A stretch of DNA of 26,186 nt, taken from NCBI GenBank assembly GCA_041946965.1, contig JBHGBM010000079.1:1-26186 (forward strand), written 5' to 3'. Positions 1 through 7,105 of the stretch are shown in pieces. Made by a program: the position numbers and the translations under genes. The notes under the pieces are model-generated. The model searched no databases. It saw nothing but the letters and a program-made list of their open reading frames with translations, and had not been told where the DNA came from. Each line of letters opens with the position of its first letter. Position 1 is the first letter of the stretch. This stretch comes from JBHGBM01 sp041946965 (GTDB taxonomy: Bacteria; Acidobacteriota; Terriglobia; Bryobacterales; Bryobacteraceae).

Positions 1-189
1 TTCAAGGTGGAGGACCTGGAGCAGTCGTTCGAGAACATCGCCAACGAGCTGCGGCACCAGTACAACATCTTCTACCGTCCCGAGCCGCTCAAGACCGATG
101 GGTTGTATCACACCGTCAACCTGAGGGTGAAGAACCGCAGGGACCTGGTGGTAAGGGCGCGCAAGGGCTACTACGCGCCCAAGCTGTAG
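1..189 (+). CDS. C-terminal tail of a VWFA-related acidobacterial-type protein (5' truncated)
   Basis: The reading frame is open from base 1 and ends at the TAG at 187-189, so the gene begins left of the window; the ATG at base 7 is only an internal codon or part of the truncated frame. The visible 62 residues end in a basic stretch finishing VRARKGYYAPKL. That 'arg-lys-gly-tyr-tyr-ala-pro' ending, preceded by a 'HQYNIFYRP' segment, is the usual end of the VWFA-related proteins found in large numbers in acidobacteria, which are exported von Willebrand A-like proteins of unknown role. The VWA fold and signal peptide cannot be seen here. Family assignment is from memory of the motif, so it is likely but not certain. 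Confidence 0.7.
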   Translation, partial: FKVEDLEQSFENIANELRHQYNIFYRPEPLKTDGLYHTVNLRVKNRRDLVVRARKGYYAPKL

Positions 190-201
190 GGGCCGTGTGG
201 G

Positions 202-219
202 GCAGCCCTTCCGGGCTGC
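202..219. terminator. GC-rich hairpin after the first gene
   Basis: GCAGCCC (202-208) and GGGCTGC (213-219) form a perfect 7-bp stem with a TTCC loop, 13 bases after the stop of the first gene. There is no T-run behind it, so it may be a transcript-end stabiliser or a dispersed palindromic element and not an intrinsic terminator. Confidence 0.45.
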
Positions 220-265
220 GCACCGGCGCCTCGGGAATTGCGATCGCAAACGGCATCTGAACTGG

Positions 266-310
266 TTGCCATTCCGAATGCCATCCAGCCATGCCATCAC
301 ACTATGGCAT
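266..310. promoter_or_regulatory. Array of ATGCCAT half-sites, candidate operator of the toxin-antitoxin operon
   Basis: Four related heptamers sit at almost constant spacing: TTGCCAT (266-272), ATGCCAT (278-284), ATGCCAT (291-297) and the inverted copy ATGGCAT (304-310). The last three start exactly 13 bp apart. The array ends 10 bp before the ribosome binding site of the antitoxin gene. Ribbon-helix-helix antitoxins repress their own operon by binding arrays of short half-sites, so this is the natural operator candidate. The binding itself is inference. A CATACT hexamer (308-313) within the last repeat could serve as a -10 element. Confidence 0.55.
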
Positions 311-330
311 ACTGGAAACCGGAGGCCGAT

Positions 331-588
331 ATGAGGAACTTCCACCTGCCGCTGCCGGAGCGGATCTACACATTGCTCAGGGCGGAGGCGGAGCGTGCGC
401 AGGTTCCTGCCACGACACTTGCCCGCGAAGCGATCGACGCCTGGCTCAAAGATCAGGCGCGGAAGGCGAGACACAACGCAATTGCGGAGTACGCGCGGGA
501 AATGACCGGCACGGAACTCGATCTCGACCGTGAATTGGAGTCAGCCGGAATCGAGCATCTATTAGGGACCGGCGGGGTGAGGAAGTGA
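331..588 (+). CDS. Ribbon-helix-helix type antitoxin
   Basis: This 85-residue protein begins MRNFHLPLPERIYTLLRAEA, a short beta strand followed by two helices as in MetJ/Arc-type (CopG-like) antitoxins, which bind DNA as dimers and neutralise a partner toxin with the C-terminal part. ATG 331 is chosen because GGAGG at 321-325 lies 5 bases upstream. An in-frame ATG at 304 has no such site and falls inside the putative operator, and the reading frame can be extended to 238 without any supporting signal. The second half is rich in acidic residues (TELDLDRELES), fitting a toxin-binding tail. Its stop overlaps the start of the MazF-like gene by four bases (GTGA), which indicates coupled translation of a type II toxin-antitoxin pair. 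Confidence 0.85.
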   Translation: MRNFHLPLPERIYTLLRAEAERAQVPATTLAREAIDAWLKDQARKARHNAIAEYAREMTGTELDLDRELESAGIEHLLGTGGVRK

Positions 589-932
589 AGCGGGGAGAGG
601 TCTACTGGGCCGATCTGATCCCGAGATCCGGGTCCGAACAAAGGGGACGGAGTCCCGTCGTGGTTGTATCTCATGACGGCTTCAACCAGACGGCCGGCTG
701 GATGTCGATCATTGTCGTCCCCCTCTCGACTTCCCCGTCGCAAGCCAAGCGCGGGCCCACCGTAGTTGGTCTACCCGCCGGCGCGGCGGGCCTGTCGAAA
801 GCGAGCGTGGCCATCTGCCATCAGGTCACAACCCTCGACCGCGCGAAACTCACGACAAAGATAGGCCTGCTGCCGACCGAGCTTCTTCTGGAAATTAACG
901 GCGCCCTGGGGGCGGCTTTGGATCTGGACTGA
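585..932 (+). CDS. MazF/PemK-family endoribonuclease toxin
   Basis: The product (115 residues) starts KRGEVYWADLIPRSGSEQRG and continues RSPVVVVSHDGFN, then SIIVVPLST; these are the conserved first strands and the loop of MazF/PemK/Kid toxins, which cleave mRNA in a sequence-specific way. The 'VAICHQVTTLDRAKL' segment is the usual second half of the fold. Length is normal for the family (about 110-120). Translation starts at GTG 585, overlapping the antitoxin stop (GTGA). AGG (580-582) and GGAAG (581-585) inside the antitoxin end are at best a weak binding site, so expression probably depends on coupling. The antitoxin-first order is typical. The RNA target sequence cannot be inferred. Confidence 0.9.
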   Translation: MKRGEVYWADLIPRSGSEQRGRSPVVVVSHDGFNQTAGWMSIIVVPLSTSPSQAKRGPTVVGLPAGAAGLSKASVAICHQVTTLDRAKLTTKIGLLPTELLLEINGALGAALDLD

Positions 933-992
933 TCTGACCCTCCTGCGGCATTGGCCCCCCGTTTGCAGTCTCCGGCAGGGGGTCTTACCGCG

Positions 993-1190
993 ATGTCGAT
1001 GGACTCGTTGCTAAACCGGGTGTTCCGATGCTGGCACAGGCGCCTGAGCATGCCGATTACCTTGGCCCACAGCCACACCTATGTCGTGTGCCTGGACTGC
1101 GGAAAGCGATTCGCCTACGATCCCGAACACATGCGCTTCCGAACGCCGGTCCCGCAAGCGGCCGGATCGCGCATCCCTGAGAGGGTGTAG
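993..1190 (+). CDS. Small protein with a CLDCGK knuckle, function unknown
   Basis: A 65-residue basic protein. The core is THTYVVCLDCGKRFAYDPEHMR: a single CxxC knuckle followed by an aromatic/acidic stretch. Small proteins with 'VCLDCGK-F-YD-x-x-M' are recurrent in acidobacterial genomes, as I recall, but have no assigned function; one CxxC would need dimerisation or a His partner to hold zinc. Start is uncertain: ATG 993 or ATG 999, with a G-run at 978-982 as weak binding site; the frame reaches back to 951 without a signal. It stands alone between the toxin gene and the protease gene. Confidence 0.6.
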   Translation: MSMDSLLNRVFRCWHRRLSMPITLAHSHTYVVCLDCGKRFAYDPEHMRFRTPVPQAAGSRIPERV

Positions 1191-1287
1191 TTTCTGACCG
1201 GTAAAAAGTTCTGCGCCGCACCTTTGCGCGCTCCATCCCGAAAAAACTGCTATTTTGTTAGCTAGCGCTTCGGCGGGTCCGATATCG

Positions 1288-2829
1288 ATGAAACGTCTGT
1301 TGTCCATTTTGGTGTTATGTTGCCTGGCCAGCGGCCAGAGCGGTCCGCCGGCGGCTCCCGAAAGGGAGTTGGGGCCGGATCTCAGGTCTTTTCTTTCGGC
1401 TTACCAACTGATCGAATCGAACTTCGCCGACGCGGTGACGGGGGACCAGGCGATTTACCAGGGCGCCATTCAAGGCATGCTCCGCACTCTGGATCCCCAT
1501 TCCAACTTCCTGGACCCCAAGACTTACCAGCTTTTGCAGCAGGATCAACGCGGCCAGTACTACGGAATCGGCATGGAGATCAACATGGACGGGGCCGCGG
1601 TGATCGCCCTTTACCCGTTTCCCGGATCGCCCGCCGCCCGCGCCGGACTGCGCCGGGGCGACGTCATCGATTCCATCGACGGCAAGTCCGCGAAGGGGTT
1701 GAATTCCGCCGAGGTCGCCGACCGCCTCAAGGGTCCCCGGGGCACCGAGGTGCAGGTCGGGGTGCGCCGCAGCGGGGTGGAAAAGCCCCTGCTGTTCCGC
1801 ATTGTGCGCGATGAGATCGTGCGCAGCGACGTGGACGGCTTTTGGCTGAAACCCGGCATCGCGTACGTGCGGGTCGGTTCGTTCAACAACCAGAACACGG
1901 GGCGGGAAGTGGACGAGATGTTCCAGAAGCTCGGGGAGGAGTCCATCAAGGGGCTGATTCTCGATTTGCGCGGCAACCAGGGCGGGCTGGTCAGCGAGGC
2001 GGTCACCGTGGGCGGACGGTTCCTCAAGTCCGGCCAGACGGTGGTATCCCACCGCGGGCGTGCCTCGGCGGAACAGGTGTTTCGGGCCAGCAACAACGGG
2101 AGGCGTTACGTGTATCCCATCGTCGTGCTGGTCAACCGTTTTTCGGCGTCGGCGGCGGAAATCGTGGCCGGCGCGCTTCAGGACCACGACCGGGCGTGGG
2201 TCCTGGGGGAAAGCACCTTCGGCAAAGGCCTGGTGCAGGCCCAGTTTCCGCTGAGCGAGGGGGCGGCCCTGCTGCTGACCATCGCCCGTTATTACACACC
2301 CAGCGGGCGGCTGATCCAGCGGGACTACGCGCACACGTCGTTTCTGGACTATTACCGCCACAACGGCGACACCCGGGACGAGAACGACGTGAAGCAGACC
2401 GACTCCGGCCGCAAGGTCTACGGCGGCGGCGGCATCACCCCCGACGAGAAGTACGAAAGGCCCAAGTGGAACGCCTTCCAGGCGCGCGTGGCCGGGCGGC
2501 TGACCTTCTTCCGCTTTGCCTCGGTCTACGTAGGCGGCCGCGATCTGGCCCTGCCCCGGACCTGGCGCCCCGACGACGCCATGCTGGAGGAGTTTCGCCA
2601 GTTCCTGAAGAAGCAGGACGTGGCGTGCACGGACGAGGAGTTCCAGACCAATCGCGACTGGGTGAGCCAGCAGCTCCAGCAGGAACTGCTCCTGCGCGTG
2701 TTCGACCGCAAGTGGGCCGAGGAAGTGGCGGTGAAGGAGGATCCCGAGGTGCTGAAGGCGGTCGGCAGCCTGAACACCGCGCAGGCGCTGCTCGACACGC
2801 ATCTGGCGCGCGTTGGGACCCGCAACTGA
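1288..2829 (+). CDS. S41-family C-terminal processing peptidase (CtpA/Prc-like), exported
   Basis: A 513-residue serine protease of family S41. The N-terminus (MKRLLSILVLCCLASGQ) is a signal peptide, so it works in the periplasm, where such enzymes trim or degrade proteins from the C-terminus. A region with 'GMLRTLDPHSNFLDP' (about 58-75) is the classic CtpA N-terminal helix; a PDZ domain follows at about 90-172 ('GSPAARAGLRRGDVI'). The catalytic Ser is S288 in NRFSASAAEI and the Lys is K313 in ESTFGKG, 25 residues apart exactly as in the Ser-Lys dyad of Prc. ATG 1288 is chosen because the signal peptide starts there; an upstream TTG (1255) adds 11 residues with no support. The last 17 bases overlap the next gene. 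Confidence 0.93.
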   Translation: MKRLLSILVLCCLASGQSGPPAAPERELGPDLRSFLSAYQLIESNFADAVTGDQAIYQGAIQGMLRTLDPHSNFLDPKTYQLLQQDQRGQYYGIGMEINMDGAAVIALYPFPGSPAARAGLRRGDVIDSIDGKSAKGLNSAEVADRLKGPRGTEVQVGVRRSGVEKPLLFRIVRDEIVRSDVDGFWLKPGIAYVRVGSFNNQNTGREVDEMFQKLGEESIKGLILDLRGNQGGLVSEAVTVGGRFLKSGQTVVSHRGRASAEQVFRASNNGRRYVYPIVVLVNRFSASAAEIVAGALQDHDRAWVLGESTFGKGLVQAQFPLSEGAALLLTIARYYTPSGRLIQRDYAHTSFLDYYRHNGDTRDENDVKQTDSGRKVYGGGGITPDEKYERPKWNAFQARVAGRLTFFRFASVYVGGRDLALPRTWRPDDAMLEEFRQFLKKQDVACTDEEFQTNRDWVSQQLQQELLLRVFDRKWAEEVAVKEDPEVLKAVGSLNTAQALLDTHLARVGTRN

Positions 2830-3454
2830 AATCCACGTCTGGCACGCCGTCCGCACGGCGTCCGCCGCCGGTCTGCTGGAACGGCTCTCGACCGAGGAAC
2901 GGGACCGCGCGGCGCGCTTTCGGGTCCCGCGCGTGAGGGAAGACTTCATCTTCCATCATGCCGTGCTGCGAGCGATCCTGCGGGGCGTGCTCGGCCGCGA
3001 GCCGGTGATGACCCTGACCCCGCTGGGCAAGCCGGTCCTTTCGGCGGGGGCGTTGCACTTCAACATGGCGCACTGCGGTCCGGCGGGGTTGTACGCCGTG
3101 GCCGAACGCGAAATCGGCGTGGACTTGGAACGCATCCGCGCCATGCGGTCCGCCTCCGCCATCGCCCGCCGCTTCTTCACGGCGCGCGAACACGCGGCCA
3201 TCGGGGACTCCGATGAGGCGTTCCTGACCTGCTGGACGCGCAAGGAGGCGGTGCTGAAGGCTTCCGGCAAGGGTTTGACGGGCGGCCTGAAGACTTTTGA
3301 GGCGTTTCCGGCGGATCTGCCGCTGACGCTGGAACTGGAGCGCCGCTACACGTTGGCGCCGCTGCCGCAGATCGCCGGCTACGCCGCCGCGGCGGCGATC
3401 GCGGGCGAAACCGCCGCGGTGCTGCTGCACGGCGCGGAGCAAATCGTCTTATAA
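2813..3454 (+). CDS. 4'-phosphopantetheinyl transferase, Sfp/AcpT type
   Basis: A 213-residue enzyme that would move the phosphopantetheine arm of CoA onto carrier-protein serines, activating fatty acid, polyketide or peptide synthases. The family signatures are in order: 'LHFNMAHC' (normally FN-SH, about residue 82-88), 'GVDLERI' (magnesium-binding acid pair, about 102-108) and 'CWTRKEAVLKASGKGL' (about 143-158, the W-KE-x-x-K motif). The likely start is TTG 2813, inside the protease gene, because the conserved 'IHVWHA' opening begins only seven residues later and there is no ATG or GTG in the right place. No good ribosome site is visible, so translation is probably coupled to the protease gene. 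No carrier-protein gene is nearby, so the substrate is unknown. Confidence 0.87.
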   Translation: MGPATEIHVWHAVRTASAAGLLERLSTEERDRAARFRVPRVREDFIFHHAVLRAILRGVLGREPVMTLTPLGKPVLSAGALHFNMAHCGPAGLYAVAEREIGVDLERIRAMRSASAIARRFFTAREHAAIGDSDEAFLTCWTRKEAVLKASGKGLTGGLKTFEAFPADLPLTLELERRYTLAPLPQIAGYAAAAAIAGETAAVLLHGAEQIVL

Positions 3455-3477
3455 AACTTCTTAATGCGTATGGTTGC

Positions 3478-3516
3478 TTGCATTTGCAATTCTTTTGGGT
3501 TACACTCGGCTATAAA
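3478..3516 (+). promoter_or_regulatory. Candidate promoter of the ilv operon
   Basis: TTGCAT (3478-3483) and TACACT (3501-3506) are spaced 17 bp and resemble a sigma70 promoter; transcription would start near 3513, only about ten bases before the leader-peptide ATG. A second -10-like hexamer, TATAAA (3511-3516), would start transcription at or next to the leader ATG (3522), giving a leaderless leader peptide, but its -35 box is poor (TTGCAA at 3484-3489, 21 bp away). The local AT-richness contrasts with the GC-rich genes on both sides. Confidence 0.55.
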
Positions 3517-3521
3517 GCGGC

Positions 3522-3635
3522 ATGTTTGAAGCTCCCACATCCCGGCGTACTGGTTTTAACGCCCTGCATGCCCTTTCCACGCCCGTAGCCATCATCGCCA
3601 TTATTATTTTGGTCATCGTAGCCGGCCCCGCGTGA
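3522..3635 (+). CDS. ilv operon leader peptide (37 codons, Ile/Val rich)
   Basis: A 37-codon frame (ATG 3522, TGA 3633-3635). Its second half (residues 21-37) contains six Ile, three Val and one Leu, including IIAIIILVIV. The first half is ordinary. It lies between a promoter and an intrinsic terminator, directly ahead of the acetolactate synthase genes, exactly the arrangement of the ivbL and ilvL leaders of enteric bacteria. The peptide itself needs no function: ribosome stalling at Ile or Val codons when charged tRNA is scarce would decide between the antiterminator and the terminator. The ribosome binding site is weak (AAAGCGG directly upstream), in line with an almost leaderless mRNA. 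The codon run and the context make this confident; stalling is inference. Confidence 0.85.
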   Translation: MFEAPTSRRTGFNALHALSTPVAIIAIIILVIVAGPA

Positions 3636-3684
3636 AGGCCCAGGGTTAAGATCCGAGGCCATCAGCGGGGCGAACGAAGCCGGC
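3621..3684 (+). promoter_or_regulatory. Candidate antiterminator pairing of the ilv attenuator
   Basis: GCCGGC (3621-3626) can pair with GCCGGC (3679-3684), and CCCGC (3627-3631) with GCGGG (3665-3669); alternatively GCCCCGC (3625-3631) pairs perfectly with GCGGGGC (3665-3671). Both use bases of the terminator stem (3665-3666, 3683-3684). The 5' strand lies just before the leader stop codon, so a ribosome that reaches the stop would cover it (terminator forms) and one stalled on the Ile run at 3591-3608 would leave it free (terminator disturbed). Pairings were found by eye; stabilities were not computed. Confidence 0.5.
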
Positions 3685-3698
3685 TGATGGCCTTTTTT
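3656..3698 (+). terminator. Intrinsic terminator of the ilv attenuator
   Basis: AGGCCATCAGC (3656-3666) and GCTGATGGCCT (3683-3693) form a perfect 11-bp stem with a 16-base loop, followed by a run of six T (3693-3698). It ends 29 bases ahead of the ilvB start codon and 21 bases after the leader stop, so read-through is required for operon expression. Confidence 0.9.
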
Positions 3699-3727
3699 GT
3701 TATGCGACGGTTTTTGGAGAGGATTCT

Positions 3728-5458
3728 ATGTCGATGCTAATGAGCGGCGCGAAGATGCTGCTGGAATGCCTGGTGAGGGAAGGCGTGGAGTGCATCTTCG
3801 GCTACCCCGGCGGGGTCACGCTGCACTTTTACGATGCGCTTTATGAGCACCCCATGCGGCACGTGCTGGTGCGCCACGAGGAGAACGCCTGCTTTGCCGC
3901 GGACGGCTACGCGCGGGCGACCGGGAAGGTGGGGGTCTGCTGCGCGACTTCCGGACCCGGCGCCACCAACCTGGTGACCGGGCTGACCAACTCCCTGATG
4001 GACTCCATCCCGGTGGTGGCGCTCACCGGTCAGGTGCACAGCAAGCTGATCGGCAGCGACGCGTTTCAGGAGGCCGACACGTTCGGCATCACGCGCTCCT
4101 GCACCAAGCACAATTTTCTGGTGAAGAAACTGGAAGACCTGCCGCAGGCGATCCACGAGGCGTTCTACATCGCCGGCACGGGCCGTCCCGGCCCGGTGCT
4201 GGTGGACCTGCCCAAGGACGTGTTGCAGGCGCAGGGGCACTACACGCCGGTCACGGCGATTCACCTGCCGGGCTACAAGGTTTTCACCGAAGGGCACACC
4301 GGGCAGATCCGGCGCGCGGCGCAACTGATTCAGGAGTCGGGGCGGCCCGTGGTCTATGCGGGCGGCGGCATCGTTTCGGCGGATGCGGCGCCCGAGCTGC
4401 GGCAGTTCGTCGAGATGACGGATGCCCCGGTGGTGACCACGCTTCTGGCGCTCGGCGGATTCCCCGCCACGCATCCGAACTTCGTCAGCATGCCGGGCAT
4501 GCACGGCGGTTACGCGGCCAACATGGCCATGACGCAAAGCGACCTGCTGATCGCGCTGGGAACGCGCTTTGACGACCGCGTTACGGGCCGGCTGGCTTCC
4601 TTCGCGCCGCACGCCAAGGTCATTCACGTGGATATCGACCCGGCCGAGATCGGCAAGAACCGCGCTCCGGACGTGCCCATCGTGGGCGACGTGAAGCGCG
4701 TGCTCGGAAAGTTGAACAAGCTGCTGAAGGATGGCGGCGCGACGCGCAACGAACAGGTCACCGCGCAGCGCAGGGAGTGGTGGCGGCAGATCCGTGAGTG
4801 GAAGGAGCAGCACCCGTTCGTGGCCGCGGTGTCGGAGACCGAGATCAAGCCGCAGCACCTGATGGCGGAGATCGACCGCGTTGCGGGCGCCAAGGCCATC
4901 GTCTCGACCGATGTGGGCCAGCACCAGATGTGGGTGGCGCAGTTCGTCCGCTTCGACGAGCCGCGCACGTTCCTGAGTTCGGGCGGATTGGGCTCGATGG
5001 GCTACGGCATCCCGGGCGCGGTGGGTGCGCAGTCGGCGCACCCCGGCCGGCTGGTGTTCGCCATCGTGGGCGACGGCGGCTTCCAGATGGCGATGCCCGA
5101 GCTCTCCACCATCTCGAGCAACGGCTTGCCCATCAAGATCATCGTCATGAACAACGGCTACCTCGGTATGGTCCGCCAGTGGCAGACGCTGTTCTACAAC
5201 AACCGTCTCAGCGCGGTGACGCTGGATTCCTTCCCGGACGCGGAGAAACTGGCGGCGGCGTACGGCTTCAAGGGCCGCACGGTGGAGCGGCCTTCCGAAT
5301 TGCGCGCCGCCATCGAAGAAGCCGTGGCGGAGCCCGGTCCTTACCTGCTCAACGTGAAGGTGAGCCCGGAAGAGAACGTTTATCCCATGGTCCCGGCCGG
5401 GGCCGCGCTGAACGAGATGGTGCTGGCGCCGCCGCAGCCCGTGCCGGTGCCCAAATAG
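3728..5458 (+). CDS. ilvB: Acetolactate synthase, large catalytic subunit
   Basis: 576 residues, normal for the biosynthetic enzyme. It joins two pyruvates to acetolactate (valine, leucine) or pyruvate and 2-oxobutyrate to acetohydroxybutyrate (isoleucine) using thiamine diphosphate, FAD and magnesium. The essential glutamate is E51 in VRHEENACFAADGYAR; the cofactor motif is GDG at 448-450 running to N476 in MNNGYLGMVRQW; 'GTRFDDRVTGRL' is the usual central (FAD) domain sequence. ATG 3728 has a strong site, GGAGAGG (3716-3722), 5 bases upstream. It is the first structural gene behind the attenuator and is followed after 16 bases by the small subunit gene. Confidence 0.97.
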   Translation: MSMLMSGAKMLLECLVREGVECIFGYPGGVTLHFYDALYEHPMRHVLVRHEENACFAADGYARATGKVGVCCATSGPGATNLVTGLTNSLMDSIPVVALTGQVHSKLIGSDAFQEADTFGITRSCTKHNFLVKKLEDLPQAIHEAFYIAGTGRPGPVLVDLPKDVLQAQGHYTPVTAIHLPGYKVFTEGHTGQIRRAAQLIQESGRPVVYAGGGIVSADAAPELRQFVEMTDAPVVTTLLALGGFPATHPNFVSMPGMHGGYAANMAMTQSDLLIALGTRFDDRVTGRLASFAPHAKVIHVDIDPAEIGKNRAPDVPIVGDVKRVLGKLNKLLKDGGATRNEQVTAQRREWWRQIREWKEQHPFVAAVSETEIKPQHLMAEIDRVAGAKAIVSTDVGQHQMWVAQFVRFDEPRTFLSSGGLGSMGYGIPGAVGAQSAHPGRLVFAIVGDGGFQMAMPELSTISSNGLPIKIIVMNNGYLGMVRQWQTLFYNNRLSAVTLDSFPDAEKLAAAYGFKGRTVERPSELRAAIEEAVAEPGPYLLNVKVSPEENVYPMVPAGAALNEMVLAPPQPVPVPK

Positions 5459-5474
5459 CCGCAAGGAGAATGCC

Positions 5475-6014
5475 ATGTTGCAAGTGATTTCATTGCTGGT
5501 GGAGAACAAGCCCGGCGCCCTGATGCGCATCACCGGAGTGCTGAGCGCGCGCGGCTACAACATCGAGAGCCTCACGGTGGCGCGCACGCTGGATCCGGGG
5601 CTTTCGCGCATGACCATTGTGGTGGACGTGGACGACGCCCTGCGGCAGCAGGTGGTGAAGCAGATGAACAAGCTCGTCAACGTGCTGCAAGCCACCGACC
5701 TGACCGACGCGCCGGCGGTGACGCGCGAGATGGTTCTGCTGCGCATCCGCACCCCGCAGGAGCACCGCACGGCGGTGCTGAAGGAAGCGGAGATTTTCGC
5801 CGGGCGCGTGGTGGATTCCTCGCCGGACGGCTTCGGCATCGAGGTGACCGGCGTCCCGGAAAAACTCGACGAATTCGTGGACGTAATGCGGAGTTACGGC
5901 GAGATCGAAGTCACCCGCTCCGGCATGACCGCCATGTCGCTCGACCCGCGCAAGTTGAAGTTGCAGCCGCCGGTGCCAACCCGGGCGGCTAAAGTGGAAG
6001 AACCCGTTTTTTGA
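5475..6014 (+). CDS. ilvN: Acetolactate synthase, small regulatory subunit
   Basis: A 179-residue protein whose first part (ISLLVENKPGALMRITGVLSARGYNIESL) is an ACT domain, the place where valine normally binds to inhibit the enzyme. A second ACT-like half (about 80-155) with 'RVVDSSPDGFGIEVTGVPEKL' completes the family pattern. It stimulates and regulates the large subunit. ATG 5475 follows AAGGAG (5463-5468) by 6 bases. At 179 residues it resembles the long bacterial IlvH/IlvN type (about 160-175) and not the short enteric IlvN/IlvM forms. It is in operon with ilvB and ilvC. Confidence 0.95.
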   Translation: MLQVISLLVENKPGALMRITGVLSARGYNIESLTVARTLDPGLSRMTIVVDVDDALRQQVVKQMNKLVNVLQATDLTDAPAVTREMVLLRIRTPQEHRTAVLKEAEIFAGRVVDSSPDGFGIEVTGVPEKLDEFVDVMRSYGEIEVTRSGMTAMSLDPRKLKLQPPVPTRAAKVEEPVF

Positions 6015-6045
6015 CCGCCGCCAACGCGGCGAACTGGAGCAATCA

Positions 6046-7086
6046 ATGGCGAAACGCTATTACGAGAACGATGGAGATTTGAGCTTACTGAAAGGCCGGA
6101 CGGTGGCCATCATCGGCTACGGCAGCCAGGGACACGCGCACTCGTTGAACCTGCGCGACTCGGGCGTGAAGGTGGTGGTGGCCGAAATGCCGGGCACCGA
6201 CAACTGGCGCAAGGCCGAAGCCGCCGGGCTTCCCGTGATGAGCGCCTCCGAGGCGGCCGCCGCCGGCGATGTGGTTATGATCCTGGTGCCGGACCACGTG
6301 CAGGCCGCCGTTTACGAGCAAAGCATCGCGCCGCACATGAAAGCCGGCAAGACGCTGATGTTCGCGCACGGTTTCAACATCCACTTCGGCGCCATCGTGC
6401 CGCCGAAAGAGGTGGACGTGACCATGATCGCGCCCAAGGCGCCGGGACATCGCGTGCGCGAGCTGTTCACTGAGGGCGTGGGGGTGCCGGCGCTGGTGGC
6501 CGTGCACCAGGACGCTTCCGGCAAGGCGCTCCAGAACGCGCTGGCCTATGCGCGCGCGCTGGGCACGCTGAAGGCGGGCGTGATCGAAACGACCTTCAAG
6601 GAGGAGACCGAAAGCGACCTGTTCGGCGAGCAGGTGGTGCTGTGCGGCGGCGTGAGCGAGCTGATCCGCGCCGGGTTCGACACCCTGGTGGCGGCCGGCT
6701 ACGCTCCGGAGATCGCCTACTTCGAGTGCCTGCACGAGTTGAAGCTGATCGTAGACCTGATTTACGAGGGCGGCCTCAGCTACATGCGCTTCTCGGTTTC
6801 CGACACCGCCGAGTACGGCGATTACACGCGCGGCCCGCGCATCATCAACGAGCAAACCCGCGAGGAGATGCGCAAGATCCTGGCCGAAGTGCAGTCCGGC
6901 GAGTTCGCGCGGCAGTGGATCCAAGAGAACAAGACCGGCCGCAAGAACTTTATCAAGATGCGGGAATCGCAGCGCGACCTCCAGATCGAGCGCGTGGGCC
7001 GCGAGCTGCGCCAGATGATGACGTTCCTCAAGAAGAAGAAGGAAGCGGGCGTGCCCGAAGACGAGGCGTCCGCCCCGAAGCAGTAA
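6046..7086 (+). CDS. ilvC: Ketol-acid reductoisomerase, class I, with an unusual cofactor loop
   Basis: 346 residues: class I (short) enzyme that isomerises and reduces acetolactate or acetohydroxybutyrate, the second common step to valine, leucine and isoleucine. The N-terminal Rossmann part holds GYGSQGHAHSLNLRDSG (24-40). The C-terminal knotted domain has the metal-binding residues in 'ESDLFGEQVVLCGG' (about 190-203) and 'ECLHELKLIVDLIYEGG'. The loop after beta-2 reads EMPGTDN (47-53), where class I enzymes using NADPH commonly have L-R-x-G-S-x-S: the Arg is Met48, and Thr51-Asp52 replace the residues that hold the 2'-phosphate. That suggests NADH use (inference). GGAG (6034-6037) precedes ATG 6046. 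Confidence 0.96.
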   Translation: MAKRYYENDGDLSLLKGRTVAIIGYGSQGHAHSLNLRDSGVKVVVAEMPGTDNWRKAEAAGLPVMSASEAAAAGDVVMILVPDHVQAAVYEQSIAPHMKAGKTLMFAHGFNIHFGAIVPPKEVDVTMIAPKAPGHRVRELFTEGVGVPALVAVHQDASGKALQNALAYARALGTLKAGVIETTFKEETESDLFGEQVVLCGGVSELIRAGFDTLVAAGYAPEIAYFECLHELKLIVDLIYEGGLSYMRFSVSDTAEYGDYTRGPRIINEQTREEMRKILAEVQSGEFARQWIQENKTGRKNFIKMRESQRDLQIERVGRELRQMMTFLKKKKEAGVPEDEASAPKQ

Positions 7087-7105
7087 CCCTGATAAGGAGC
7101 CGGGT

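Noticed and set aside
1315..2949. A 544-codon minus-strand frame over the S41 protease, and similar long frames opposite ilvB, ilvC, cimA, dnaB and the subtilase
   Set aside because: All are antisense shadows with low-complexity Arg/Gly/Ala/His-rich translations and no ribosome sites; the plus-strand genes carry intact catalytic motifs.
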